Assembly: GCA_023414975.1 (NCBI GenBank) | Contig: JAEZMI010000383.1 | Location: 1-8,820, forward strand | Reading direction: 5' to 3' | From: Pseudomonadota bacterium | GTDB lineage: Bacteria > Pseudomonadota > Alphaproteobacteria > Rhizobiales > Xanthobacteraceae | DNA: 8,820 bases | Shown: piece by piece, positions 1-5,264 of the stretch | Numbering within the stretch: position 1 is the first letter of the stretch | Layout of the letters: each line of letters opens with the position of its first letter | The notes under the pieces: model-generated | Databases searched by the model: none | What the model saw: only the letters and a program-made list of their open reading frames with translations | What the model was told of the DNA's origin: nothing | Program-made: the position numbers and the translations under genes

Positions 1-150
1 GCGCCGCGGCCTGCCACGTCCCGCCCGGCGCCCGCGGCCGCGCCGGCCTATCCCATGCCGGGCAGCGCCGCGCCGCCGCTGGCGCCGCCGGTCGATATTC
101 CCATGGATCCGCTGCGCAGCCCGATCATGGCGCCGCCTCTGGCGCCCTGA
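1..150 (+). CDS. C-terminal end of an unidentified Pro/Ala-rich protein (partial)
   Basis: An open frame enters at the left edge in frame 1 and ends at TGA 148-150, giving 49 visible residues. The stretch is almost entirely proline, alanine, serine and methionine, ending in MAPPLAP. It looks like a disordered tail of a larger protein whose folded part is outside the window. No motif identifies the family, so no function is assigned. Support for coding comes from an uninterrupted frame with G/C third positions and a stop just four bases before the stop of the converging serB. In this GC content a 50-codon open frame alone is weak evidence, so the call rests mostly on position. Confidence 0.5.
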   Translation, partial: APRPATSRPAPAAAPAYPMPGSAAPPLAPPVDIPMDPLRSPIMAPPLAP

Positions 151-159
151 TCGCTCAGG
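146..159. other. Small inverted repeat holding two convergent stop codons
   Basis: CCTGA-tcgc-TCAGG is a perfect 5-bp stem with a 4-base loop. The left arm contains the TGA of the plus-strand partial gene (148-150) and the right arm contains the TGA of serB on the minus strand (157-155). There is no T-tract on either side, so it is not a canonical intrinsic terminator. It may simply reflect two TGA codons in a tight convergent junction. Confidence 0.4.
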
Positions 160-1042
160 CGGTGACGAATTCGTCCGCCGTGTAGCCCTGCAGGTAGAGC
201 AGGGCGGTCAGGTCGCCATGGTCGATGCGGAACTGTGCGGCGGCGGCGACGGCCGGCTTGGCGCGGTAGGCGACGCCGAACCCGGCTTCCCCGATCATGG
301 CGAGATCATTGGCGCCGTCGCCCACCGCCAGGGTCTCGCTCGGGGCGAGGCCCAAGGTCTGGCGCATCTCGATCAGCGCGGCGAGCTTGGCCTCGCGCCC
401 GAGGATCGGTTCCTCCACGAGGCCGGCGAAGGTGTCGCCGTCCGCCACCAGCACATTGGCGCGGTCGGCGTGAAAGCCGATCATCGCGGCGACGCGCCGG
501 GTGAACAGGGTGAAGCCGCCGGACACCAGCAGCGTGTGGGCGCCGTTCGCCTTCATGGTGCGCACGAGTTCCCTGCCGCCCGGCGTGAGGCGGATGCGCT
601 CGGCGATCACCTCGTCCACCACGGCGAGGGGCAGGCCCTTCAGCAGCGCCACGCGCTCGCGCAGCGCCGGCTCGAAGGCGATCTCGCCGCGCATGGCGCG
701 CTCGGTGATGTCGGCGACATGGGCCTTCATGCCGGCGAAGTCGGCGAGTTCGTCGATGCACTCCTGACCGATCATGGTGGAGTCCATGTCGGCGAGGAAC
801 AGCTTCTTGCGGCGCCCGGCCGCCGGCACCAGCGCCACGTCGAGCGGGCGTCCCTCCAGAGCGGCGCGCAGGGCGGCGAGATCGGCATCGGCGGCGACCG
901 GCAATTCCGCCGCGACGCCGGGATTGAGTACCCGCGTTTCCCCGGTCGCCGGCAGCGCGGCGCGGGCGCGGTTCAGGGCGTCCGCATCCACTGCCGGGGC
1001 GGCGGGGTTGGCGATCAGGACGGCGACGAGGGGAGCGGACAT
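155..1042 (-). CDS. serB: Phosphoserine phosphatase SerB
   Basis: Cytoplasmic HAD-superfamily enzyme that dephosphorylates O-phospho-L-serine, the last step of serine synthesis from 3-phosphoglycerate. The 295-residue product has an N-terminal regulatory-type region (about 1-75), then the catalytic domain. HAD motif I is DMDST (85-89), with nucleophile Asp85 and acid/base Asp87. Motif II is the Ser-Gly-Gly at 174-176 (LLVSGGFT). The motif III lysine is in GREAKL (Lys219). Motif IV is GDGAND (241-246). The helical cap follows motif I (IGQECIDELADFAG). Length matches alphaproteobacterial SerB. An in-frame GTG at 1147 would add 35 residues, but that extension is the translated 12-bp repeat and is not family-like. 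The ATG at 1042 starts MSAPLVAVLIANP, which is family-like, although no clear Shine-Dalgarno precedes it. The gene is divergent from miaA and converges on the partial gene at the left edge. Confidence 0.95.
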   Translation of the reverse strand: MSAPLVAVLIANPAAPAVDADALNRARAALPATGETRVLNPGVAAELPVAADADLAALRAALEGRPLDVALVPAAGRRKKLFLADMDSTMIGQECIDELADFAGMKAHVADITERAMRGEIAFEPALRERVALLKGLPLAVVDEVIAERIRLTPGGRELVRTMKANGAHTLLVSGGFTLFTRRVAAMIGFHADRANVLVADGDTFAGLVEEPILGREAKLAALIEMRQTLGLAPSETLAVGDGANDLAMIGEAGFGVAYRAKPAVAAAAQFRIDHGDLTALLYLQGYTADEFVTA

Positions 1043-1075
1043 GATGGCGACACGCGGCTGGAACTGAAGATCGTA

Positions 1076-1111
1076 ACGCGGGACTTGACGTCGGACTTCA
1101 CGCGGGACTTG
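1076..1111. repeat. Three tandem 12-bp units between serB and miaA
   Basis: Units ACGCGGGACTTG (1076-1087), ACGTCGGACTTC (1088-1099) and ACGCGGGACTTG (1100-1111) lie head to tail. The outer two are identical and the middle one differs at three positions. They sit in the divergent spacer upstream of both genes, so they could be iterated protein-binding sites or a slippage product. A TTGACG at 1085-1090 looks like a -35 element for miaA, but no acceptable -10 follows at 16-18 bases. Confidence 0.8.
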
Positions 1112-1126
1112 CCGCCGAAGCGGCAA
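1109..1126 (-). other. Hairpin in the serB-miaA spacer (UUCG loop on minus strand)
   Basis: TTGCCGC-cgaa-GCGGCAA is a perfect 7-bp stem with a 4-base loop. Read on the minus strand, the loop is TTCG closed by C-G, the extra-stable tetraloop. It would lie 67-84 bases upstream of the serB start in any transcript beginning beyond it. No T-tract follows, so a terminator is unlikely. A leader structure or a protein site is possible. Confidence 0.5.
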
Positions 1127-1176
1127 CGGGCAAAAAGCGGGCGGCACGGGTTGCGTGCGCCAACAGGGAGACGGGC

Positions 1177-2100
1177 GTGACGACAGGAGCGGAGCGCCCG
1201 CGCGCGGTGCTTATTGCAGGGCCGACCGCGAGCGGCAAGTCGGCGCTGGCGCTGGACCTCGCCGAACGCGCCGGCGGCGTCGTCATCAACGCCGATTCCA
1301 TGCAGGTCTATCGCGACCTGCGCGTGCTCACCGCCCGCCCGAGCGTGGAAGAAGAGGCGCGCGCCCCGCACCGCCTCTATGGCCATGTGGACGGCGCGGC
1401 CGACTATTCGGTCGCCCACTGGCTGCAAGATGCCCGCGCGGTGCTCGCGGCGGCACGGGCGCAGGGGCGGCTGCCCATCGTGATCGGCGGCACCGGGCTC
1501 TACGTCAAGGCGCTCACGCTGGGGCTCGCGCCGATGCCCGCCATCCCGGCCGAGGTGCGGGCGCGGGTGCGCGGGCTCGCGCTGCCAGCGGCGGAACTGC
1601 ATGCGCGGCTCATGGCGGTCGACCCGGAAACCGCGGCGCGGCTACGGCCTTCCGACACGCAGCGGCTGATGCGGGCGCTGGAAGTGTTCGAGGCCACCGG
1701 ACGTCCGCTCGTGCACTGGCAGGCGGAGCGGGCGAGCGAGCCGGTGCTGCCGGGCGAGGACACGGTGCGGCTCTTCCTCGCGACCGACCGAACGGCGCTG
1801 CGCGAGGCCATCGCGCGGCGCTTCCATCTGATGATGGAACAGGGCGCGCTGGCGGAGGCGCGAGTGCTGCTGGCGCGGGGGCTGCCGGCGGACCGCACCA
1901 TTCTCAAGGCGCATGGCGTACCGTGGTTTGCCCGCCATCTCGCCGGAGAGGTCAGCCTTGAGGCGGCGATCGAAGGCGGTATCCTCGATACGCGGCACTA
2001 CGCCAAGCGCCAGGACACCTGGTTCCGCCACCAGCTGGAGGGCTGGACGGCGCTGCCGAAGGATGAGGCGCAGGCGCTGCTTCGGCAGCTCTTCCCCTAG
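1177..2100 (+). CDS. miaA: tRNA dimethylallyltransferase MiaA
   Basis: Transfers the dimethylallyl group of DMAPP to N6 of adenosine 37 in tRNAs that read codons starting with U, making i6A in the cytoplasm. The 307-residue product is a normal length. Visible motifs are the P-loop GPTASGKS (15-22), INADSMQVY (38-45) with the catalytic-site Asp40, the GGTGLYVKAL segment (104-113), the Arg-rich RRFHLMMEQG region (214-223), KAHGVPW (244-250), and the C-terminal DTRHYAKRQDTWFR (271-284) that contacts tRNA. The start is GTG at 1177. It is fixed by an AGGGAG Shine-Dalgarno at 1165-1170 with a 6-base gap, and by the P-loop lying close to the N-terminus as in the family. It is divergent from serB, and its TAG stop is part of the palindrome it shares with msrQ. 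Confidence 0.96.
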   Translation: MTTGAERPRAVLIAGPTASGKSALALDLAERAGGVVINADSMQVYRDLRVLTARPSVEEEARAPHRLYGHVDGAADYSVAHWLQDARAVLAAARAQGRLPIVIGGTGLYVKALTLGLAPMPAIPAEVRARVRGLALPAAELHARLMAVDPETAARLRPSDTQRLMRALEVFEATGRPLVHWQAERASEPVLPGEDTVRLFLATDRTALREAIARRFHLMMEQGALAEARVLLARGLPADRTILKAHGVPWFARHLAGEVSLEAAIEGGILDTRHYAKRQDTWFRHQLEGWTALPKDEAQALLRQLFP

Positions 2101-2147
2101 AGCGCGATCCGATCAGATTGACTCAGTCGGATGGGCGCAGGCTTTAG
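2097..2147. repeat. Imperfect palindrome at the miaA/msrQ convergent junction
   Basis: The left arm begins CTAGAGCGCGATCCGA (2097-2112). The right arm, read in reverse complement, is CTAAAGC, CTGCGCCC, ATCCGA (2147-2127). The arms pair at both ends: CTAGAGC with GCTTTAG outside, and ATCCGA with TCGGAT inside (2107-2112/2127-2132), with a few unpaired bases on the right arm. The miaA TAG (2098-2100) is in the left arm and the msrQ TAA (2146-2144) in the right arm. The core resembles palindromic intergenic elements that recur in rhizobial-type genomes, but that similarity is from memory. It could act as a bidirectional transcript-end structure. Confidence 0.6.
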
Positions 2148-3073
2148 GCCCGCGCCGCGCGGCGGACCGGCAGCGGGCGCAGGCGCAGGGCGACCTCGCT
2201 CGCCAATGCCACGGCGACACCCGCTCCGAAGACCCACCACGCCGGGCGGATGGAGTAGGAGAAGGCGAGATTGGCGGCGAGCACGCGCCGGGGATCGATG
2301 CCCGTGGCGGCGAGATACCAGCCGGCTTCCAGCAAGGCCGTCAGCACCCCCGCCATCACCGCGAGGGCGAGCAGGTTGAAAAGCCCGGTGCCCCGGCCGA
2401 CCCGCTGCATCAGCCGCCAGCCCATGAGCCAGACGAAGAGCCCCGCCATCAGCGTCGGTTCGGTGACGTCGAGCTTCTGCTGCATGAAGAAATGCAGGAT
2501 GCCGAGCGCCGTCGCCGGGTAGACCAGCGCGTGGAGGTGTTTCCACCGCTCCCCGCCCAGCCGGCGCACGGCGCCGTCCCATGAGGTGGCGGCCATGGCG
2601 GCGAAGGCGAGAAGGGCGACGAAGCCGATGGTGAGATAGATGCGCAGCACGATCTCCCGCGCCGCCATGCCGAGATCGCCGAGATCAACGAGATAGACCG
2701 TGAAGTGGATGGCGAGCAGCAGCGCGGCGCCGAGGCCGAGGGTGCGCCGCGCATTCAGCAGCTTCGGCCAGTTGAACAGCCGCCGGGCCGGGGTGACGGC
2801 GAGGGTGACGAGCAGCAGCCGAATGGTCCAGTCGCCGACAAAGCGGATGACTTCAACCAGCGGGCGGGCACCGAGCGCCGGCTCGCCGGGGAGCCCGCCG
2901 CCTGCCAATCCGCCGCCACCGCCCAATCCGGGTGGCGCGCCGAAGGGGGGGGGCGGGGCAAAGCCGCCGGAAAGGGCGCGCGCGGCGAGCAGCGCCAGCG
3001 GCAGCAGAACGACCAGCAGCGCGCCGATCTTCTCAGGGCTCAGCTTGCCGGAAGGCTCGCGCAGGAGGGACAT
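2144..3073 (-). CDS. msrQ: MsrQ-type haem-binding membrane protein (YedZ family)
   Basis: Inner-membrane b-type haem protein that passes electrons from the respiratory chain to the periplasmic methionine sulfoxide reductase MsrP. The 309-residue product has about eight hydrophobic segments (near 17-33, 74-95, 113-130, 143-163, 181-199, 205-223, 232-254, 278-296). Three histidines, His123 (AIHFTVY), His181 (KHLHALVYP) and His194 (GILHFF), match in spacing the haem-binding histidines of the E. coli protein. GDWTIRLLLVTLAVTPARR (80-98) is the family signature. It is longer than the ~211-residue E. coli protein: a Pro/Gly-rich loop (about 36-70) follows the first helix, and two extra segments lie at the C-terminus. 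The ATG start lacks a clear Shine-Dalgarno, but no later start is plausible. A TTGAAA (3140-3135) and TATAGG (3114-3109) lie upstream, with a 20-base gap that is too long for a confident promoter. No msrP gene is adjacent. Confidence 0.9.
   Translation of the reverse strand: MSLLREPSGKLSPEKIGALLVVLLPLALLAARALSGGFAPPPPFGAPPGLGGGGGLAGGGLPGEPALGARPLVEVIRFVGDWTIRLLLVTLAVTPARRLFNWPKLLNARRTLGLGAALLLAIHFTVYLVDLGDLGMAAREIVLRIYLTIGFVALLAFAAMAATSWDGAVRRLGGERWKHLHALVYPATALGILHFFMQQKLDVTEPTLMAGLFVWLMGWRLMQRVGRGTGLFNLLALAVMAGVLTALLEAGWYLAATGIDPRRVLAANLAFSYSIRPAWWVFGAGVAVALASEVALRLRPLPVRRAARA
2945..2953. repeat. Nine-base G homopolymer inside msrQ
   Basis: G9 on the plus strand is C9 in the msrQ coding strand. 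It encodes exactly Pro41-Pro42-Pro43, just after the first hydrophobic segment. A one-base change would shift the frame before nearly all the membrane segments and all haem ligands. It could be a slippage hotspot or a place where sequencing errors arise. Confidence 0.9.
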
Positions 3074-3284
3074 GGAGGCGGAGATCCGTGGCGGGAGGTG
3101 CTATCCCGCCTATACGCTCCTGTCCGGGGCGGAATTTCAACGCCGTCCCGCACGATAGCGTGAGGGCGCGCGCGAGGGACCCGGCGCCGTGCCTTTTCGA
3201 ACGGGTCTCCGGTTCGTCATCGCGGACGGGTGCCGGCCGACGCGCGCTTGCCGCACCGGCTGCGACGCGGGCTCAACCCTCGGC

Positions 3285-3326
3285 GAAGATGCGGGTCAGA
3301 AGATGCGGGTCAGAAGATGCGGGTCA
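3285..3326. repeat. Three perfect tandem 14-bp repeats across the purK stop codon
   Basis: GAAGATGCGGGTCA occurs three times without a mismatch (3285-3298, 3299-3312, 3313-3326). On the purK strand each unit reads TGACCCGCATCTTC. The purK stop TGA (3312-3310) is the first three bases of the middle unit. Because 14 is not a multiple of three, adding a unit changes the frame after the first copy. Confidence 0.95.
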
Positions 3327-4386
3327 CATGGCCCATCTTGCGGCCGGGCCGGGCTTGCGCCTTGCCGTAGAGGTGCAGATGCGCGCCGGGTTCCTCCAGC
3401 ACGGCGTGCCATGTGTCGGCCTCGTCGCCGATGAGATTGGTCATCTCGACACGCCCGCGCCGGCCGGTGGCGCCGAGCGGCCAGCCGGCGATAGCACGCA
3501 CATGCTGCTCGAACTGGCTGGTCTCGCAGCCATCAAGCGTCCAATGGCCGGAATTGTGAACGCGCGGGGCGATTTCGTTGACGATGACGCCCTGCGTGCC
3601 GTCGACCACCACGAGGAACATCTCCACCGCGAAGACGCCGACATAGCCCAGCGATTCGCCGATGCGGCGGGCGATCTCGGCCGAGACGGCGGCAACCGCC
3701 GGGGAGACATCCGCCGGCACGGTGGAGCGGTGGAGGATGTGGTGGCGGTGCTCGTTCTCCGTCACCTCGAAGGCGGCGAAGCGCCCGTCTTCGGTGCGGG
3801 CGGCGACAACCGAGACCTCCCGCTCGAAGGGCACGAAGCCTTCGAGGATGGCAGGGTGACGGCCGATCGCGGCAAATGCGGCGGCCGCGTCGTCGCCGGC
3901 GCGGATGATGACCTGGCCCTTGCCGTCATAGCCGAAGCGGCGGGTCTTCAGCACGGCCGGGCGGCCGATCTCCGCGAGCGCGGCGTCGAGCTGGGCCTCG
4001 TCATTCACTTCGGCGAACGGCGCGGTCTCGATGCCGAGGCGCGAAACGAAGGTCTTCTCCTCCAGCCGGTCCTGGGTGATGCCGAGCGCGTGCGCGCCGG
4101 GGTGGACGGGCACATGGCCGGCGAGGAAGGCGGCGGTCTCCACCGGCACATTCTCGAATTCGTAGGTTATGACATCGACCGTCCTGGCGAAGGCCTCCAG
4201 CGCGGCGAAGTCGTCATAGGGCGCCTGCGTCACCGCATCGGCGACCTGAAAGGCGGGGCTGCCGTCTTCCGGCGCGAAGATATGCGCCTTCAGACCCAGC
4301 GGGGCGGCGGCGAGGGCGATCATGCGGGCGAGCTGGCCGCCGCCGAGAATGCCGATGGTATCGCCAGGCTTGAGAATACGGGTCAT
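3310..4386 (-). CDS. purK: N5-carboxyaminoimidazole ribonucleotide synthetase PurK
   Basis: ATP-grasp enzyme of the purine pathway. It carboxylates AIR with bicarbonate and ATP to N5-CAIR, which PurE then rearranges. The 358-residue product has the N-terminal GILGGGQLARM (12-22), YEFENV (75-80), the ATP-binding KTRRFGYDGKGQ (147-158), LEGFVPFEREVSVV (181-194), the metal-binding pair Glu255 (FAVEMF) and Glu271 in NEIAPRVHNSGHWT (270-283), and the C-terminal GRKMGHVT (348-355). Its ATG overlaps the purE stop by one base (TGATG), indicating translational coupling in one operon. The last codons are GTG ACC CGC ATC TTC TGA. Without the 14-bp duplications the frame would continue as TTC GCC GAG GGT TGA, adding Ala-Glu-Gly, so the expansion has trimmed the C-terminus by three residues. 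The catalytic core is untouched. No convincing terminator is visible between here and msrQ. Confidence 0.96.
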   Translation of the reverse strand: MTRILKPGDTIGILGGGQLARMIALAAAPLGLKAHIFAPEDGSPAFQVADAVTQAPYDDFAALEAFARTVDVITYEFENVPVETAAFLAGHVPVHPGAHALGITQDRLEEKTFVSRLGIETAPFAEVNDEAQLDAALAEIGRPAVLKTRRFGYDGKGQVIIRAGDDAAAAFAAIGRHPAILEGFVPFEREVSVVAARTEDGRFAAFEVTENEHRHHILHRSTVPADVSPAVAAVSAEIARRIGESLGYVGVFAVEMFLVVVDGTQGVIVNEIAPRVHNSGHWTLDGCETSQFEQHVRAIAGWPLGATGRRGRVEMTNLIGDEADTWHAVLEEPGAHLHLYGKAQARPGRKMGHVTRIF

Positions 4387-4886
4387 CAGACGGGGCGCTC
4401 CGTGACAGCGGCGGTGCGGGCGGCGCGCCAGGCGTCCAGCCGCGCCGCGAGGGCTTCATCGGTGATGGCGAGCACGGCGGCGGCGAGCAGCCCGGCATTG
4501 GTGGCGCCGGCCTTGCCGATCGCGAGTGTGCCGACCGGGATGCCGGCGGGCATCTGCACGATGGAATAGAGGCTGTCGAGGCCGGACAGTGCCTTGGATT
4601 CCACCGGCACGCCGAACACCGGCAGGCTGGTCAGCGCCGCCATCATGCCCGGCAGGTGCGCGGCGCCGCCGGCACCGGCGATGATCGCCTTGTAGCCGGC
4701 CGCCCGCGCGCCCTTGGCGAAGCTGAACATCCTATCCGGGGTGCGGTGGGCGGAGACGATGAGGCAGTCATGCCCGATGCCGAGCGCCTCCAGCGTCTCG
4801 GCGGCGTGGCGCATGGTCTCCCAGTCCGACTGGCTGCCCATGATGATGGCGATCGGGCGCGCGTCGCCTGCCGTCTGGTCGCTCAT
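4386..4886 (-). CDS. purE: N5-carboxyaminoimidazole ribonucleotide mutase PurE (class I)
   Basis: Cytoplasmic mutase that moves the carboxyl group of N5-CAIR to carbon 4 to give CAIR. The 166-residue product is the usual length. Motifs are IIMGSQSDWETM (14-25), the active-site SAHRTPDR (45-52) with His47, AGAGGAAHLPGM (70-81), PVFGVPVESK (89-98) and QMPAGIPVGTLAIG (111-124). The paired purK directly downstream fits the class I, ATP-dependent route. The frame stays open far upstream (to about 7190), but the ATG at 4886 is chosen because a strong Shine-Dalgarno GGAGGAA lies at 4903-4897, the family N-terminus begins here, and a -10 TATAAT lies just upstream. The first gene of the purEK operon. 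Confidence 0.97.
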   Translation of the reverse strand: MSDQTAGDARPIAIIMGSQSDWETMRHAAETLEALGIGHDCLIVSAHRTPDRMFSFAKGARAAGYKAIIAGAGGAAHLPGMMAALTSLPVFGVPVESKALSGLDSLYSIVQMPAGIPVGTLAIGKAGATNAGLLAAAVLAITDEALAARLDAWRAARTAAVTERPV

Positions 4887-5264
4887 GCTCGTCCCGTTCC
4901 TCCGGAAAAAGAAGGCGCGGATTATAGGAATCGGCGCCCTTCCGGCAAGCGCGAAGGCAAACACCGCGTGGGGGCATGGTGCCGCGCCGGCAGGCATCAC
5001 CCGCGGACGACCCTTGGTCGTGCCGGACGCCGAGATGAAAAAGCGCCGGGAAGGTGTCATCATGCTTAACACGACCTTTACCCGACCGGAGCAAGAGTAG
5101 CGCCAAGGGTTTGAGCGGCGCTCGCGCGTCCGTTCCGCTGTGGCGCGGGGGCGACGCCGGCGGCCGGATGTCGCGAATTGCGCGTTCGTGAGTTGAAGCG
5201 GTGCGACCCAAGCAGGGATGAGTGCGTTCCTGCCCCGTGAGCGACGGGATGAGTGGAGAGAATG
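4887..5264. other. Divergent spacer between purE and the L,D-transpeptidase gene
   Basis: These 378 bases hold the purEK promoter near the purE end. In the rest I find no tRNA, no persuasive small gene and no clear promoter for the plus-strand gene. Small features are CTTAAC at 5065-5070, a TTGAAG at 5193-5198 without a matching -10, and the short palindrome GAGCG-G-CGCTC at 5113-5123. The minus-strand frame open across it is just an upstream extension of the purE frame. Confidence 0.6.
4921..4948 (-). promoter_or_regulatory. Sigma70-type promoter of purEK
   Basis: On the minus strand, TTGCCG (4948-4943) and a perfect TATAAT (4926-4921) are separated by 16 bases. A start site near 4914 would give a leader of about 28 bases containing the GGAGGAA ribosome site. 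The short leader leaves no room for a purine riboswitch. The -10 match is exact; the -35 matches only TTG strongly. Confidence 0.7.

Noticed and set aside
3074..3284. Possible small gene, tRNA or terminator between msrQ and purK
   Set aside because: No cloverleaf, no frame with a ribosome site and no stem followed by T residues. A weak GGTG/CACC pairing around 3230-3258 is bulged and unconvincing.
3285..3326. Short direct repeats as a CRISPR array
   Set aside because: The 14-bp units are contiguous with no spacers, and they overlap a coding end.
2932..4569. Plus-strand open frame of 545 codons opposite purK
   Set aside because: It lies antisense to clear purK and purE sequence, is rich in Arg/Gly/His in the manner of shadow frames, and has no recognisable domain.
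5063..5264. Sigma70 promoter for the L,D-transpeptidase gene
   Set aside because: TTGAAG (5193-5198) and TTGAGC (5111-5116) exist, but neither has an acceptable -10 at 16-18 bases.
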